64,000 nucleotides of DNA from an uncultured Eubacterium sp. GTDB taxonomy: Bacteria; Bacillota; Clostridia; Lachnospirales; Lachnospiraceae. The stretch covers positions 1 through 64,000 of the forward strand of contig CAOKNO010000005.1 of the NCBI GenBank assembly GCA_948470065.1, read 5' to 3'. Numbering within the stretch: position 1 is the first letter of the stretch; each line of letters starts with the position of its first letter. Below, piece after piece: positions 8,981-18,709 of this stretch. A program made the translations under genes and the position numbers. The notes under the pieces are model-generated. The model was not told the origin of the DNA, did not search any database, and saw nothing but the letters and a program-made list of their open reading frames with translations.

Positions 8981-9643
8981 CTACTCCTTTGCGCTTTCTA
9001 ACCGGTAGCCAAGCTTTGGGATTGTTACCAGCTTCTCTTTCAGGCCAAGCTTTTTGCGAAGCTGCTGGATATGGATATCAATGGTCCGGCTCTCTCCCTC
9101 GTATTCAAAGCCCCAGACCGCCGCCAACAGGCGATCCCTGGAAATCGCAACATCCTTGTGCTGGATAAAGAACACCAATACTTCAAATTCCTTGGGCGTC
9201 AGATAGACTTCCTTGCCGCCGCACTTACACGTATGCTCTTCCACATTGACCGAAATGTTCCCATAATGATAGGCATTCTCTGTGCGCTTCACCCGCCGCA
9301 GGATTACTTCAATCCGCGCCAGCAGCTCCATTGCTTCAAATGGCTTTACAATATAGTCCTCAGCGCCTAGGCGCAGGCCGCGCACCTTATCGGTCAATTC
9401 CTGCTTCGCAGTAATAAACATAACCGGGGTGTCTGTGTTCGTCCGTTTCTGTATAATATCAAAGCCGCTCATGCCTGGCAGCATCACATCCAACAAAATC
9501 AAATCATACCCCCCGCGCTCTATCTCCTCAAATGCTTCTGTGCCATTGCTGCACACGGCTCCCTCATAACCTCCGATCGCCACTGTGGCTTCCATTAATT
9601 TTGCAATGTTTGGATCGTCTTCCACAATTAAAATTCTCACCAT
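8981..9643 (-). CDS. OmpR-family response regulator
   Basis: This 220-residue regulator has a receiver domain (ILIVEDD, phospho-Asp in LILLDVMLPGMSG, Lys in IVKPFE) and an OmpR-type winged helix (LTPKEFEVLVFFIQHK, then RTIDIHIQQLRKKLG). It is the first gene of a three-gene operon with the kinase and the exported protein. The ATG at 9643 lies 12 bases after AGGAGG; the next codon is a GTG that would give a more usual spacing and the common MRILIVEDD-type start. I found no clear promoter in the short space between it and the terminator of ung. Confidence 0.93.
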   Translation of the reverse strand: MVRILIVEDDPNIAKLMEATVAIGGYEGAVCSNGTEAFEEIERGGYDLILLDVMLPGMSGFDIIQKRTNTDTPVMFITAKQELTDKVRGLRLGAEDYIVKPFEAMELLARIEVILRRVKRTENAYHYGNISVNVEEHTCKCGGKEVYLTPKEFEVLVFFIQHKDVAISRDRLLAAVWGFEYEGESRTIDIHIQQLRKKLGLKEKLVTIPKLGYRLESAKE

Positions 9644-9676
9644 TCTTCTGCCTACCTCCTGTTGTCCTGATAAGTT

Positions 9677-9712
9677 AAAAAGGAATGCCGCAAAGATATG
9701 CGCATTCCTTTT
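9677..9712 (-). terminator. Intrinsic terminator after ung
   Basis: The arms AAAGGAATG-CGC and GCG-CATTCCTTT pair over 12 bp with a single bulged C and an 8-base loop. On the minus strand the hairpin is followed by a run of T. It lies 22 bases after the ung stop codon. The T/A-rich flanks on both sides could let it work in both directions. Confidence 0.75.
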
Positions 9713-9734
9713 CGATTCCTCCTTAGCCGCACCA

Positions 9735-10415
9735 TCAATCCTTTACATTCTCAATCTGCCAGTCTATCGGCTCTATGCCGTTGGATTCTAAAAATTCGTT
9801 TGCCTTGCTAAAGTGCTTACATCCGAAAAACCCACGGTAAGCAGACAGCGGGCTTGGGTGCGGCGCCTTTAAAATCAAATGCTTTGGATTCGTCAGCATT
9901 GGTATTTTGCTCTGGGCCGGCTTCCCCCATAACATGTAAACAATCGGCCGGTCCTGGCTGTTCACCGCATGTATGATAGCGTCTGTAAACTGTTCCCATC
10001 CCTGCCCCTGATGGGAATTTGCCTGGTGCGCGCGGACGGTCAGCACCGTGTTCAGCATCAATACGCCTTGCTCTGCCCATTTTACAAGATACCCGTTATC
10101 TGGGATCGAAATCCCCAAATCACCGTTCAGTTCCTTATAGATATTTTCCAGCGACGGCGGTACGGCGACATCTGGCTTTACCGAGAAGCAAAGCCCGTGC
10201 GCCTGTCCGGTATTGTGGTAAGGATCCTGCCCTAGGATCAATATCTTCACCTTGCTAAGCGGCGTTAAGTGCATTGCATTAAAAATATCATCTGCCGGGG
10301 GATAAATCACCCTGGTATTATATTCCTCTTTGATAAATTGATAAAGCTTCGCATAGTAAGGCTTTTTAAATTCTTCGCCTACTGCTTCGGCCCAATCGTT
10401 CTCCAACATGCCCAT
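9735..10415 (-). CDS. ung: Uracil-DNA glycosylase, family 1
   Basis: This enzyme removes uracil from DNA to start base-excision repair. About 226 residues from the ATG at 10415, which follows GGGGG by six bases; a longer frame from 10451 lacks a ribosome site. The water-activating motif ILGQDPYHNTGQAHGLCFSV and the leucine-loop motif HPSPLSAYRGFFG are both complete. It is the last gene before the terminator at 9677-9712 and probably shares a transcript with hisF and hisH. Confidence 0.96.
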   Translation of the reverse strand: MGMLENDWAEAVGEEFKKPYYAKLYQFIKEEYNTRVIYPPADDIFNAMHLTPLSKVKILILGQDPYHNTGQAHGLCFSVKPDVAVPPSLENIYKELNGDLGISIPDNGYLVKWAEQGVLMLNTVLTVRAHQANSHQGQGWEQFTDAIIHAVNSQDRPIVYMLWGKPAQSKIPMLTNPKHLILKAPHPSPLSAYRGFFGCKHFSKANEFLESNGIEPIDWQIENVKD

Positions 10416-10476
10416 ACGGCACCCCCTTTTCTTCTGTATTTTATCTATCACGCCTTTTGGCGGCGCGCATCCCTGC

Positions 10477-11232
10477 TTATAGCCGGACGGGCACGCCTTT
10501 CTGCGCCAGGTATTCTTTTACTTCTATAATCTCTAATTCTTTATAGTGGAACAAGGAAGCCGCCAATGCAGCGTCTGCGCCGCCTTTTGTAAGCGCCTCA
10601 TAAAAATGCTCCTTCGTCCCTGCCCCGCCGGAAGCAATGACTGGTATGGAAACGCTGCCTGCAATTGCCTGGGTCAGTTCCAGATCATAGCCTGCCTTGG
10701 TCCCGTCGCACTCCATGCTGGTCAGAAGGATTTCCCCCGCCCCAAGCCGTTCTGCCCGGATCGCCCATTCTACTGCGTCCAGGCCCGTGTCAATCCTGCC
10801 TCCATTCTTATAGACGTTCCACCCGCCGCTCCTTTTCTTCGCGTCAATGGCGACAACAACGCACTGGCTCCCGAACTTATCCGCCGCGTTGCTGATCAAC
10901 TCCGGCGTATTGATGGCTGAGGAATTGATGGAGATCTTATCCGCCCCTTCCCGCAGCAGTGTCTTGAAATCTTCTACCGTACGGATCCCTCCTCCTACGG
11001 TGAACGGGATAAACACGGTTTCCGCCACCCGGCGCACCATATCCACAACCGTTTCCCTAGCGTCGGAAGAAGCTGTGATATCCAAAAAGATCACTTCATC
11101 CGCCCCTGCTTTATCGTAAGCCGCCGCAACTGCAACCGGATCCCCGGCGTCCTTTAGATCTACAAAATTCACGCCCTTTACCACGCGTCCATCGTGGACG
11201 TCTAGGCAGGGAATTATCCTCTTTGTAAACAT
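10477..11232 (-). CDS. hisF: Imidazole glycerol phosphate synthase subunit HisF
   Basis: This is the cyclase subunit of histidine biosynthesis. It uses ammonia from HisH to convert PRFAR to imidazole glycerol phosphate and AICAR. The 251-residue TIM barrel has the two catalytic aspartates in [14 protein letters not shown] and in the strand [14 protein letters not shown], plus the phosphate-binding loops VGGGIRT and ASGGAGT. The gene overlaps hisH by 19 bases. No other his genes lie nearby, so the pathway is split in this genome. Confidence 0.97.
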   Translation of the reverse strand: MFTKRIIPCLDVHDGRVVKGVNFVDLKDAGDPVAVAAAYDKAGADEVIFLDITASSDARETVVDMVRRVAETVFIPFTVGGGIRTVEDFKTLLREGADKISINSSAINTPELISNAADKFGSQCVVVAIDAKKRSGGWNVYKNGGRIDTGLDAVEWAIRAERLGAGEILLTSMECDGTKAGYDLELTQAIAGSVSIPVIASGGAGTKEHFYEALTKGGADAALAASLFHYKELEIIEVKEYLAQKGVPVRL

Positions 11233-11849
11233 GGCTCCCCCTCCCTTAAGCTGGCAAAATTCTTTAGGATGGTAAGGCCTACGGCGCTGCTTTTCTCTGG
11301 ATGGAACTGGCAGGCAAACACATTCCCCTGCTCTACCGAAGCGTGGATGTCCACACTGTAATCTGCCTTCGCCTTAACAACCGCATCTTCCGCCGCTTTC
11401 AAGTAGTAAGAATGTACAAAATAGACAAACGCCCCTTGGGGGATACCTGCAAACAGCCTTCCCTCATTCTGGAGTTCTAAGGAGTTCCAGCCAATATGCG
11501 GGATCTTAAGCCCTGGCTTATCTGGAATCCTAAGGATCTTCCCATCTAACACATGAAGGCCTTCCACGCCGCCGGACTCCTCGCTGCCCTCAAACAGCAG
11601 CTGCAGCCCCAGGCAGATGCCCAAAAAGGGCTTCCCCTGCCCAACGGCCTCATGTATCACCGCATCCAGGCCGTACTGCTTCAGACGGCCCATCGCCTCG
11701 CCAAATGCGCCTACCCCGGGAAGGATTACCTTATCTGCCCCAAGGATTTCCTTGCTGTCTCTGGTAACGGCGCTTTCCTCTCCCAGGAATGCCAGCGCCT
11801 TCTGGACGCTTTTTAAATTCCCTGCATCGTAATCTATGATTGCTATCAT
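11214..11849 (-). CDS. hisH: Imidazole glycerol phosphate synthase subunit HisH
   Basis: This is the glutaminase subunit that supplies ammonia to HisF. The 211-residue class I amidotransferase has nucleophile Cys in [15 protein letters not shown] and the His/Glu of the triad in [12 protein letters not shown]. It starts nine bases after the stop of the acidic membrane protein and overlaps hisF, so the two subunits are likely made in equal amounts by coupled translation. Confidence 0.97.
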   Translation of the reverse strand: MIAIIDYDAGNLKSVQKALAFLGEESAVTRDSKEILGADKVILPGVGAFGEAMGRLKQYGLDAVIHEAVGQGKPFLGICLGLQLLFEGSEESGGVEGLHVLDGKILRIPDKPGLKIPHIGWNSLELQNEGRLFAGIPQGAFVYFVHSYYLKAAEDAVVKAKADYSVDIHASVEQGNVFACQFHPEKSSAVGLTILKNFASLREGEPCLQRG

Positions 11850-11858
11850 ATCCGTTCC

Positions 11859-13226
11859 TCATTCTGCAAAGCCCATGCGTTCCATTAGTTCATACAGCAC
11901 ATATGTATACTCTTCCTTATCACGGATTTGGAACAGCTCCCTTGCTTCATCCAGGCCCATGCCGTAATGTTCATCTAACGCCTGCTGTAACTCTGCAATC
12001 ATTTCTTCATATTCTGCCTCAGCCCCGGCTGCCGCCGCCTGCTCGGCGTTGATGTCATACCTGCCTACGCCGCAGATTAAAGCGTTCAGCGCTTCTAAAT
12101 ACATGCCCTGGTTCTGGTATGCCCGGTAATTGAAGATCTGCTGCTGTACATAAGCGTTCAGCCTTGACCGGTTGTAAAGATCCTCATGCACTTCCTTTAC
12201 CTTGGATCCGCGCGCAAAGCTGTCATATGCCCTTACGTAATTGCCCTCTTCATAATATTCTTCCGCCTGCGCTACGCTGACCGTGTATCCCATCTGGCTG
12301 GTCAGCAGGTGGAGCAAAAGCACAATAGAAGCCGCCACTAAGAAGATTAAAATTACAGGAACCTTCGGCAATGGCTTCGACTTCTCAACCACCTTAGGCT
12401 CTTTCGGCTTCTTTTCTTTCTTCTCCTTCTTCGGCTTCGCCTGCTTTTCTTTCTCTTTCTGCGCCTTCTTCTCTGCCTTTTCCTTCTTCTTCTGTTCTTT
12501 CTTTTCTTGCTTCTCGCGTTTCTTCCTGGTCTTTTCGTCCTCCGGCGCATCTTGTGCCTGTGGATCCAAATCGTTTAGGATGCCCGCAGCATCGCCGTCC
12601 CCGCCTTCTGAGGGCGCGGCTTCTGTTTCCTCTTCATCCTCTCCAAAAAGAGCAATCGCAAGACGCCGGAAAAAACCAGGCTTTTTCTTCTCCTGGCCGT
12701 CCCCATCCGCTTCTTCCCCAGGTTCTGCGCTTAATTCTGGCTCCGCTAGGGAATCCCCTTCTTCCGCTCCGCCTAAATCCAGCCCATCCATTTCCTGCGC
12801 CAATTGCTGCGCCAAAGAATCCAAATCCCCTTGCGAAGCGTCTTCTTCCATTTGGGCATTTTCTTCCGCTTCCATGTTCGATATCATGTCCAGCAGGCTG
12901 CCGCCTCCGCTTAGATCATCCGGCGCCGCGCCTCCGTCCTCTGCGCCTTGGGACTCTTCCATATCATCATCCAGGGCTTTGTGCTTCACATTGTTGACGA
13001 TCGTATCAATATCATCCATATTAAAATCAATCTCGGGACCGTCTTCTGTATCGGATGATTCGCTCTGCGCGCCGCCCGCCATGCTCCGTTCAAATGCCTT
13101 CAGGAAATCATCTTCATCATCTCCTGCGCCGCCAAAGCCCGACAGTTCGTCATTTCTATCCCCATCTTCCGGACCATCCTCTGCGCCTCGCAGCAATCGG
13201 TCCAGGTAATCTTCTCTCTCGTTCAA
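11859..13226 (-). CDS. Acidic single-pass membrane protein with TPR-like C-terminus
   Basis: I do not recognise a named family. The N-terminal ~215 residues are strongly acidic and low in complexity. A Lys/Glu-rich charged segment follows (about 220-285), then one membrane helix (VPVILIFLVAASIVLLLHLL). The C-terminal ~140 residues are helical and TPR-like (EEYYEEGNYVRAYDSFARGS, and a second similar helix pair). I place the start at the TTG at 13226, eight bases after GGAGG; the GTG at 13235 touches that site. It is first in a unit with hisH, hisF and ung, which look functionally unrelated. Confidence 0.7.
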   Translation of the reverse strand: MNEREDYLDRLLRGAEDGPEDGDRNDELSGFGGAGDDEDDFLKAFERSMAGGAQSESSDTEDGPEIDFNMDDIDTIVNNVKHKALDDDMEESQGAEDGGAAPDDLSGGGSLLDMISNMEAEENAQMEEDASQGDLDSLAQQLAQEMDGLDLGGAEEGDSLAEPELSAEPGEEADGDGQEKKKPGFFRRLAIALFGEDEEETEAAPSEGGDGDAAGILNDLDPQAQDAPEDEKTRKKREKQEKKEQKKKEKAEKKAQKEKEKQAKPKKEKKEKKPKEPKVVEKSKPLPKVPVILIFLVAASIVLLLHLLTSQMGYTVSVAQAEEYYEEGNYVRAYDSFARGSKVKEVHEDLYNRSRLNAYVQQQIFNYRAYQNQGMYLEALNALICGVGRYDINAEQAAAAGAEAEYEEMIAELQQALDEHYGMGLDEARELFQIRDKEEYTYVLYELMERMGFAE

Positions 13227-13269
13227 AGATTCCACCTCCGGTGCTTATTATTTACCAATAGATAATCTT

Positions 13270-13298
13270 ATTATATCATAATCCAGACCATTACACAA
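13270..13298 (-). promoter_or_regulatory. Promoter of the acidic protein-hisHF-ung unit
   Basis: On the minus strand TTGTGT, 17 bases, then TATAAT, about 45 bases before the start codon. Confidence 0.65.
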
Positions 13299-13305
13299 TT
13301 CGTAA

Positions 13306-14670
13306 TTAATTTTTAAAGCTATGTACCGGAGCTGGGATCCTTCCGCCACGGCTGATAAAGGCTTCGCACTTGTATGGGTTCACCGGCATGACAGGCGCAT
13401 AGCCAAGCAGCCCTCCAAACTCCACGGTTTCGCCCACGCCTTTCCCAACCACCGGGATCAGGCGGACTGCCGTTGTTTTCTGGTTCACCATCCCGATTGC
13501 CATTTCATCTGCAATAATCCCGGAAACGGTAGCGGCCGTCACATCCCCTGGGATTGCAATCATATCAAGCCCCACGGAGCAGACGCACGTCATGGCTTCT
13601 AATTTTTCCAACGTCAAAGCCCCTGCCTCTACGGCGTCGATCATCCCCTGATCCTCGCTGACTGGGATAAAGGCCCCGCTTAAGCCCCCCACATAAGAGG
13701 ACGCCATAATACCGCCCTTCTTCACCTGGTCGTTCAGCAAAGCCAGGGCTGCCGTCGTCCCTGGCGCGCCAGCATATTCCAACCCAATTTCCTCCAAAAT
13801 GCCAGCCACAGAGTCCCCGATTGCCGGAGTGGGCGCAAGGGATAGATCGATAATGCCAAATGGGACGCCCATCCGCTTGCTCGCTTCCTGTGCGACTAGC
13901 TGCCCGACGCGCGTAATCTTAAACGCCGTCTTTTTGATGGTTTCGCATAATACTTCAAAATTTTGCCCCCGCACACGTTCTAACGCCGTTTTCACAACGC
14001 CAGGCCCTGAAACGCCCACGTTGATTACGGCATCTGCTTCTGTAACGCCATGGAACGCGCCTGCCATAAATGGGTTGTCGTCCGGCGCATTGCAGAATAC
14101 GACCAGCTTTGCGCAGCCCAGGGAATCTTTTTCCTTGGTATATTCCGCCGTCTGCTTGATGATTTCCCCCATACGCTTAACCGCATCCATATTAATCCCG
14201 GCTTTCGTCGAGCCGACGTTCACAGAACTACATACGCGTTCCGTCTCTGCAAGAGCCATCGGGATGGAATCAATCAAATCCCGGTCTCCTTGGGTCATGC
14301 TCTTTGAAACTAAGGCGGAATACCCCCCTATAAAATTGACCCCTACCTGTTTTGCCGCACGGTCTAACGTCCTTGCAATGGATGCAAAATCCTCTGGGGA
14401 ATGGCATGCCGCCTGCCCCGCCAAAGCAATCGGCGTAACGGAAATCCGCTTATTTACAATTGGGATACAGTAATTGCGTTCAATTTCTTCCCCAGTTTCC
14501 ACGAGTTTTTCCGCTACTGTGGTTATTTTTTGGTAAATCTTCTGGTTGAGCCGTTCCAAATCAGAATCTATACAGTCCATCAGGCTAATCCCTAACGTAA
14601 TCGTACGCACGTCCAGATTCTCATGCTCAATCATATTGTTGGTTTCATTCACTTCCCAAATATTTATCAT
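13306..14670 (-). CDS. PFL family protein (UPF0210)
   Basis: This 454-residue cytoplasmic protein belongs to a conserved family that is distantly related to pyruvate formate-lyase but lacks its radical chemistry. Recognisable stretches are [20 protein letters not shown] near the N-terminus, the CVPIV-like [15 protein letters not shown], and the glycine-rich [17 protein letters not shown]. The ATG at 14670 follows AAGGAG. It is encoded 12 bases after the ACT-domain gene, a pairing seen widely in Firmicutes and archaea, where the ACT protein may regulate it. Its reaction is not known. Confidence 0.9.
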   Translation of the reverse strand: MINIWEVNETNNMIEHENLDVRTITLGISLMDCIDSDLERLNQKIYQKITTVAEKLVETGEEIERNYCIPIVNKRISVTPIALAGQAACHSPEDFASIARTLDRAAKQVGVNFIGGYSALVSKSMTQGDRDLIDSIPMALAETERVCSSVNVGSTKAGINMDAVKRMGEIIKQTAEYTKEKDSLGCAKLVVFCNAPDDNPFMAGAFHGVTEADAVINVGVSGPGVVKTALERVRGQNFEVLCETIKKTAFKITRVGQLVAQEASKRMGVPFGIIDLSLAPTPAIGDSVAGILEEIGLEYAGAPGTTAALALLNDQVKKGGIMASSYVGGLSGAFIPVSEDQGMIDAVEAGALTLEKLEAMTCVCSVGLDMIAIPGDVTAATVSGIIADEMAIGMVNQKTTAVRLIPVVGKGVGETVEFGGLLGYAPVMPVNPYKCEAFISRGGRIPAPVHSFKN

Positions 14671-14682
14671 CGCCGACGCTCC

Positions 14683-14967
14683 TTAAATCCTGTGCATTTT
14701 ATTGAATATCTCTTCCTTCTGGCATTTCACCGCAACGCCGATTTCCTCCCCAAGGGCTTCTAATTCCTTCGCGCACTGGCCAAACGGCTGGGTGGAATCC
14801 TTTAAGTCTACAATCATCATCATATTGAAGAAGCCCTGTACAATGGTCTGGCTGATATCCAGCACATTGATCCTATGTTCCGAAAGATATGTGCATACCT
14901 TTGCAATAATCCCTACGGTATCTTTCCCTACTACGGTAATAATCGTCTTATCTGATTTCTTATCCAT
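14683..14967 (-). CDS. ACT domain protein (UPF0237)
   Basis: This 94-residue single ACT domain has the beta-alpha-beta-beta-alpha-beta order (IITVVGKDTVGIIAKVCTYL, then INVLDISQTIVQGFFNMMMI). ACT domains bind amino acids or other small ligands. The start is the ATG at 14967, with AAGGA seven bases upstream; a TTG two codons earlier opens the frame. It is paired with the PFL family gene. Confidence 0.9.
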   Translation of the reverse strand: MDKKSDKTIITVVGKDTVGIIAKVCTYLSEHRINVLDISQTIVQGFFNMMMIVDLKDSTQPFGQCAKELEALGEEIGVAVKCQKEEIFNKMHRI

Positions 14968-14988
14968 TCTCAATTCCTTTCCATAACG

Positions 14989-15786
14989 TCAAAACTCTAA
15001 CACGTCCGATACGGCATGGCGTTTTGCAATGTGGATGGGGAAATCCTTTGCCTTGTAGCTATTATCCGCCATATCAATTTCTAAGCGTACCGTTTCATAG
15101 GCAAGCCGTTCATAATTATTTTCTTCACTGAGATGCCCCAACAGGACGGCTTTAAAGTTATCGTGGAGCAGCTCGCTTAATAGCTGCCCTGCCATTTCGT
15201 TTGACAAATGCCCTTTCTCTCCCATAATACGCCGTTTCAGGTAATAAGGATAACGCCCTGCCTGCAACATACGTACGTCATGGTTGGCTTCTAGCAAAAG
15301 CACATCCAGACGCTGCAGCTTTTCCACCAAACGGCTGCTATATGTCCCAAGATCGGTGGCTACCGCCATTGATTTCCTGCCATGGCGCAGAAGGTATCCG
15401 GTGGGCTGCGCCGCGTCGTGGGAAATGGCGAACGGGCTTACCGTGATATCGCCGATTACAAATTCCTGCTCCGGCTCAATCTCATGGAACAGCCCCTTTG
15501 GTATCTCCCCAACCGACTTACTAGACAGTATGGCCTCTATCGTCCCTTTCGTGGCATAGATGGGGATCCCATATTTCCGTGAAACCACGCCTAGCCCGCT
15601 GATATGATCCGCATGCTCATGGGTAATTAATATGCCGTCCAGCTCCTTGCCCTTGCGCCCGATTTCGTGCAGCCCGCCGTCCATCCGCTTCCCGCTGATC
15701 CCGACGTCAACCAAAAGCCCTGTGTGGTCCGATCCAGCAAATATGCAGTTCCCGCTGCTTCCGCTTGCAATGCTGCATAATACCAT
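14989..15786 (-). CDS. MBL-fold hydrolase, YycJ/WalJ-like
   Basis: This is a 265-residue metallo-beta-lactamase-fold enzyme. The N-terminus LCSIASGSSGNC is typical of the YycJ group, and the metal motif THEHADHISG is intact, with later metal ligands in the segments around ISHDAAQPTG and LLGHLSEENN. Members have been described as 5'-to-3' exonucleases acting in mismatch repair; I infer this role. The ATG at 15786 follows GGGAGG and lies four bases from the stop of the CoaE-FtsA-like gene, which with polA makes a DNA-maintenance-flavoured operon. Confidence 0.88.
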   Translation of the reverse strand: MVLCSIASGSSGNCIFAGSDHTGLLVDVGISGKRMDGGLHEIGRKGKELDGILITHEHADHISGLGVVSRKYGIPIYATKGTIEAILSSKSVGEIPKGLFHEIEPEQEFVIGDITVSPFAISHDAAQPTGYLLRHGRKSMAVATDLGTYSSRLVEKLQRLDVLLLEANHDVRMLQAGRYPYYLKRRIMGEKGHLSNEMAGQLLSELLHDNFKAVLLGHLSEENNYERLAYETVRLEIDMADNSYKAKDFPIHIAKRHAVSDVLEF

Positions 15787-15790
15787 GTGC

Positions 15791-18691
15791 TCAGCCCTCC
15801 CAGTAGATTTGGATTTGATCGCCATATTTCAACGGAGCCATATACGCAGGCTCCTTGCCGTTTAACCTCAATACCAAAGCCCTTCCCTTCCCGGCATTCA
15901 GATCAAACTCAATGGCGTCAAACACATCCACAAAAATATACGAAGGCTTCCCAGTTAAGGTAACCGATTTGTTGTTGACAATGACCTGAAGGGAACTGCC
16001 AGCTTCCTTCTTGGGTTCTGCCTTTTTGATATCCCGCTCCTGGCTCCCTTCTCTTCGTGTGCCTGTAGGTTCCTTCCCATGGAAGCTTCTTTGGCTCCTT
16101 CTATCTCCTTCCCATTTCCTGGATCCTTCCGGATCTGGCTCTGTATCCTCTGGCCGCTCCTGGAGATCTTTAGCGCCAAATCCCCTTCCTTCTAGCCCTT
16201 TCCTAGGTTTTTCCTCTTCTGGCTCCTCGGAATCCAAAGAACCCCATCCTTTGTTCTCCTGCCTTTTGGCAGCTCCTTGCCTGGAAGCTTCCTTCTCTGG
16301 TTCCCGGCTTTCCTGTCCCAAGGCAGGTCTCCGCTTGCTCCATGCGACAGAATCTCCATCGTACATTTCCGTATCTGCCGCCGCCGGCCTGTTATTTACC
16401 AGGATCCTGGCGTCCGCGCCTACCGTTTCCCCAAGGTAATCCGCAAGCTGGGCTACCGTATAAGAATTGCACAGCGTAATCTTGTCGTTTTCCTGGATCG
16501 GATAGCCTGGCGCTTTTACAGACCCATTGACCTCCACACGGTTTGGGCAAGATACTTCCTTGCCGTTTACCGTAAAGGAAATGGCATGTTCCCCATATTC
16601 CCCCAGATCCTCCACACAGAACGACAATGGGTTCTCTGCCTTTGGCAGTTCAATGATAATCTCAGAATTTGCCTTTAACGGCTCGTGGAACCCGGCTTCT
16701 TCCCCGTCTACCTGCACCGTCGCAGGCTCCCCTGGCTCCCCGTGGACAATCCGCTCTTGCCCATTCACGGTAAAGCGAAGCTCCGCTCCTTTTCCTTCAA
16801 AAAGCTGCTCGTTCGTAAAGCCCGCCTGCAGCGCAGCGTCCACTAACGTCAGCTTACTGTTGTCATACAGCTTGATCCGTTCCCCGTTCAGCCAGACAAA
16901 GATAAAGTTATTCTTCTGCTCATAAAAGCTCAGGCAGATCCCAATCGGTGTGACAAGCAATGGATCCTTTTTCCTATCCTGCTGTTCAAAATAAATCTCC
17001 TGCAAGACCTCTTCCCCACGCAGCGCCACACGTTCCTGGGGCAGCTCGAGTTCCGCCGCAAGCTGCTCGACAAACCCATGGACCTTCCCGCCGCCGCCTA
17101 CTACAAAGGACGCGCTCACCGTAGAACCGCCGTTTAGTTCCCGGATCTTTGCCGCGACGTCCCCAGCAAGCTTATCAACCAACGGCTTCATCAGCTCCCA
17201 TACTTCTTGCGCGCTGATTTTATGCTTAATCATCATAATATCCTGGTATTCAATTTCTTCTTCCGTCGTGGAGCTGATTTTAATATGCTCCGCGGTCTTA
17301 AAATCCACCAGGTAATGCTGTACCAAAAAGTCTGTAATCTCATCCCCTGCGCTTGGGATCATGCCATATGCGATAATGCTCCCGCCCTTGGTAATTGAAA
17401 TATCGCTGGTACCTGCGCCTACGTCCACCAATGCGATATTCAGCATACGGAACGTTTCTGGGATTGCCACGCTAATGGCTGCAATCGGCTCTAACGTTAA
17501 GTTAGACACCTTAAGCCCTGCCAGCTCTACAGCGGAATACAGCCCTTCCACCACATCCTCCGGCAAAAACGTCACGATAATATCCTCACTGATGATTTCC
17601 GCCTTATGGCCTACCAAATTGGAGAATGCATCCCCATTCAAATAATATTTTACAATGGAATATCCCACACAGTAGAATTTCAGGTTCGTATCGTTCTGTT
17701 CCGCCAAAATCTGCTGTGCTTTCTCAATCCCGACTAAATCCAGCGCATGGACCTCTTCTTCTGTGACAATCGCCTCTTCCGGCAGCACATATTCCACCGT
17801 TGTGGAAACCGTCTTCAGCACACGGCCTGCCGCCGCAATGCACACCTCTTCTAACGTCATATCAAGCTGTTCTTCTAAGGCAGTTTTTACCGCATTGACC
17901 GTACGGCCGACCCGTCCAATGTCATGGATCTGCCCATCCAGCATCGCGCGCGTTTCATGCTCCCTGATGTCCTGGGCAATCACATAGAAATCATCCCGCT
18001 CCTTATAGCCGACCGTGCCCACTACGTTCCTGGTCCCGATATCCAAGCCAAACACCAACGGCTTTTCATCTATTTTCTGATCCCCACGGCCTTTCTTTCC
18101 TTTGCCCCGGATGATCTGCGCAACCTGCTGGAACGTTTCTTCCCTTGTCCCATTGTTGTCAATGACCACCTGGCAGTTCTTGCGGTACGCCCTGTCAGAA
18201 AGCTGGCTTTCAAACATCATAGAAACCCGTTCCCTTGTATAGCCGCGTGTCCGCAGCAAGCGCCTGCGCCTGACCTCTTCCGTAGCATATACATACCACA
18301 GCTCATCACAGATTTGATCATAATGGTCTTCAATCAATATCGCGCTCTCGACTACCACAAAATCCAGCACCGCTTTCCGTTCCTGTTCTGCAATCTGGTC
18401 TAAAATATACTCCTTGACCGCCGGGTGCACGACACGGTTTACACGGCTGCGCAGATCTTCCGACTGGAAAATAAGTTCCGCCAGCGCCGCCCGGTCGATG
18501 GACTCATCCTCATGGTATGCTTCGACCGGCAGGAACTTTAACAATTTACGGTAACATTCCGTATCCGGCTCCATCAAAGCCTTGGCAATCCGGTCTGCCA
18601 CCAGGTTCTTTACCTTATAATTTTCTTCCAAATATTCCAAAATGGCGGATTTCCCTGCTCCTGCCCCGCCAGTAATCCCAATTACCTGCAT
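15791..18691 (-). CDS. Fusion of dephospho-CoA kinase and FtsA-like actin-fold protein
   Basis: One uninterrupted frame of 966 residues. Residues 1-195 are CoaE, which phosphorylates dephospho-CoA in the last step of CoA synthesis (P-loop GGAGAGKS at 8-15, VVHP at 87-90). After a short basic linker, residues 212-590 form an actin-fold ATPase of the FtsA/PilM type (DIGT 217-220, VDVGAGTSD 422-430, VGGGGK 531-536). Small beta domains follow (about 595-785), then a charged linker and a last beta-grasp-like domain (893-966). CoaE is usually a separate enzyme of about 200 residues. ATG 18691 follows AAAGGAG. The gene lies 18 bases after polA. The FtsA-like half is not the canonical divisome FtsA by length or context. 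Confidence 0.88.
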   Translation of the reverse strand: MQVIGITGGAGAGKSAILEYLEENYKVKNLVADRIAKALMEPDTECYRKLLKFLPVEAYHEDESIDRAALAELIFQSEDLRSRVNRVVHPAVKEYILDQIAEQERKAVLDFVVVESAILIEDHYDQICDELWYVYATEEVRRRRLLRTRGYTRERVSMMFESQLSDRAYRKNCQVVIDNNGTREETFQQVAQIIRGKGKKGRGDQKIDEKPLVFGLDIGTRNVVGTVGYKERDDFYVIAQDIREHETRAMLDGQIHDIGRVGRTVNAVKTALEEQLDMTLEEVCIAAAGRVLKTVSTTVEYVLPEEAIVTEEEVHALDLVGIEKAQQILAEQNDTNLKFYCVGYSIVKYYLNGDAFSNLVGHKAEIISEDIIVTFLPEDVVEGLYSAVELAGLKVSNLTLEPIAAISVAIPETFRMLNIALVDVGAGTSDISITKGGSIIAYGMIPSAGDEITDFLVQHYLVDFKTAEHIKISSTTEEEIEYQDIMMIKHKISAQEVWELMKPLVDKLAGDVAAKIRELNGGSTVSASFVVGGGGKVHGFVEQLAAELELPQERVALRGEEVLQEIYFEQQDRKKDPLLVTPIGICLSFYEQKNNFIFVWLNGERIKLYDNSKLTLVDAALQAGFTNEQLFEGKGAELRFTVNGQERIVHGEPGEPATVQVDGEEAGFHEPLKANSEIIIELPKAENPLSFCVEDLGEYGEHAISFTVNGKEVSCPNRVEVNGSVKAPGYPIQENDKITLCNSYTVAQLADYLGETVGADARILVNNRPAAADTEMYDGDSVAWSKRRPALGQESREPEKEASRQGAAKRQENKGWGSLDSEEPEEEKPRKGLEGRGFGAKDLQERPEDTEPDPEGSRKWEGDRRSQRSFHGKEPTGTRREGSQERDIKKAEPKKEAGSSLQVIVNNKSVTLTGKPSYIFVDVFDAIEFDLNAGKGRALVLRLNGKEPAYMAPLKYGDQIQIYWEG

Positions 18692-18709
18692 ATGCCAAAC
18701 TCCTTTACT

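Noticed and set aside
12283..13209. 308-codon Ser/Pro-rich frame opposite the acidic membrane protein
   Set aside because: It mirrors the Glu/Asp/Lys-rich gene on the other strand; low-complexity antisense frame.
13799..14473. 224-codon frame opposite the PFL gene
   Set aside because: Antisense to a clear conserved gene, with no start signals.
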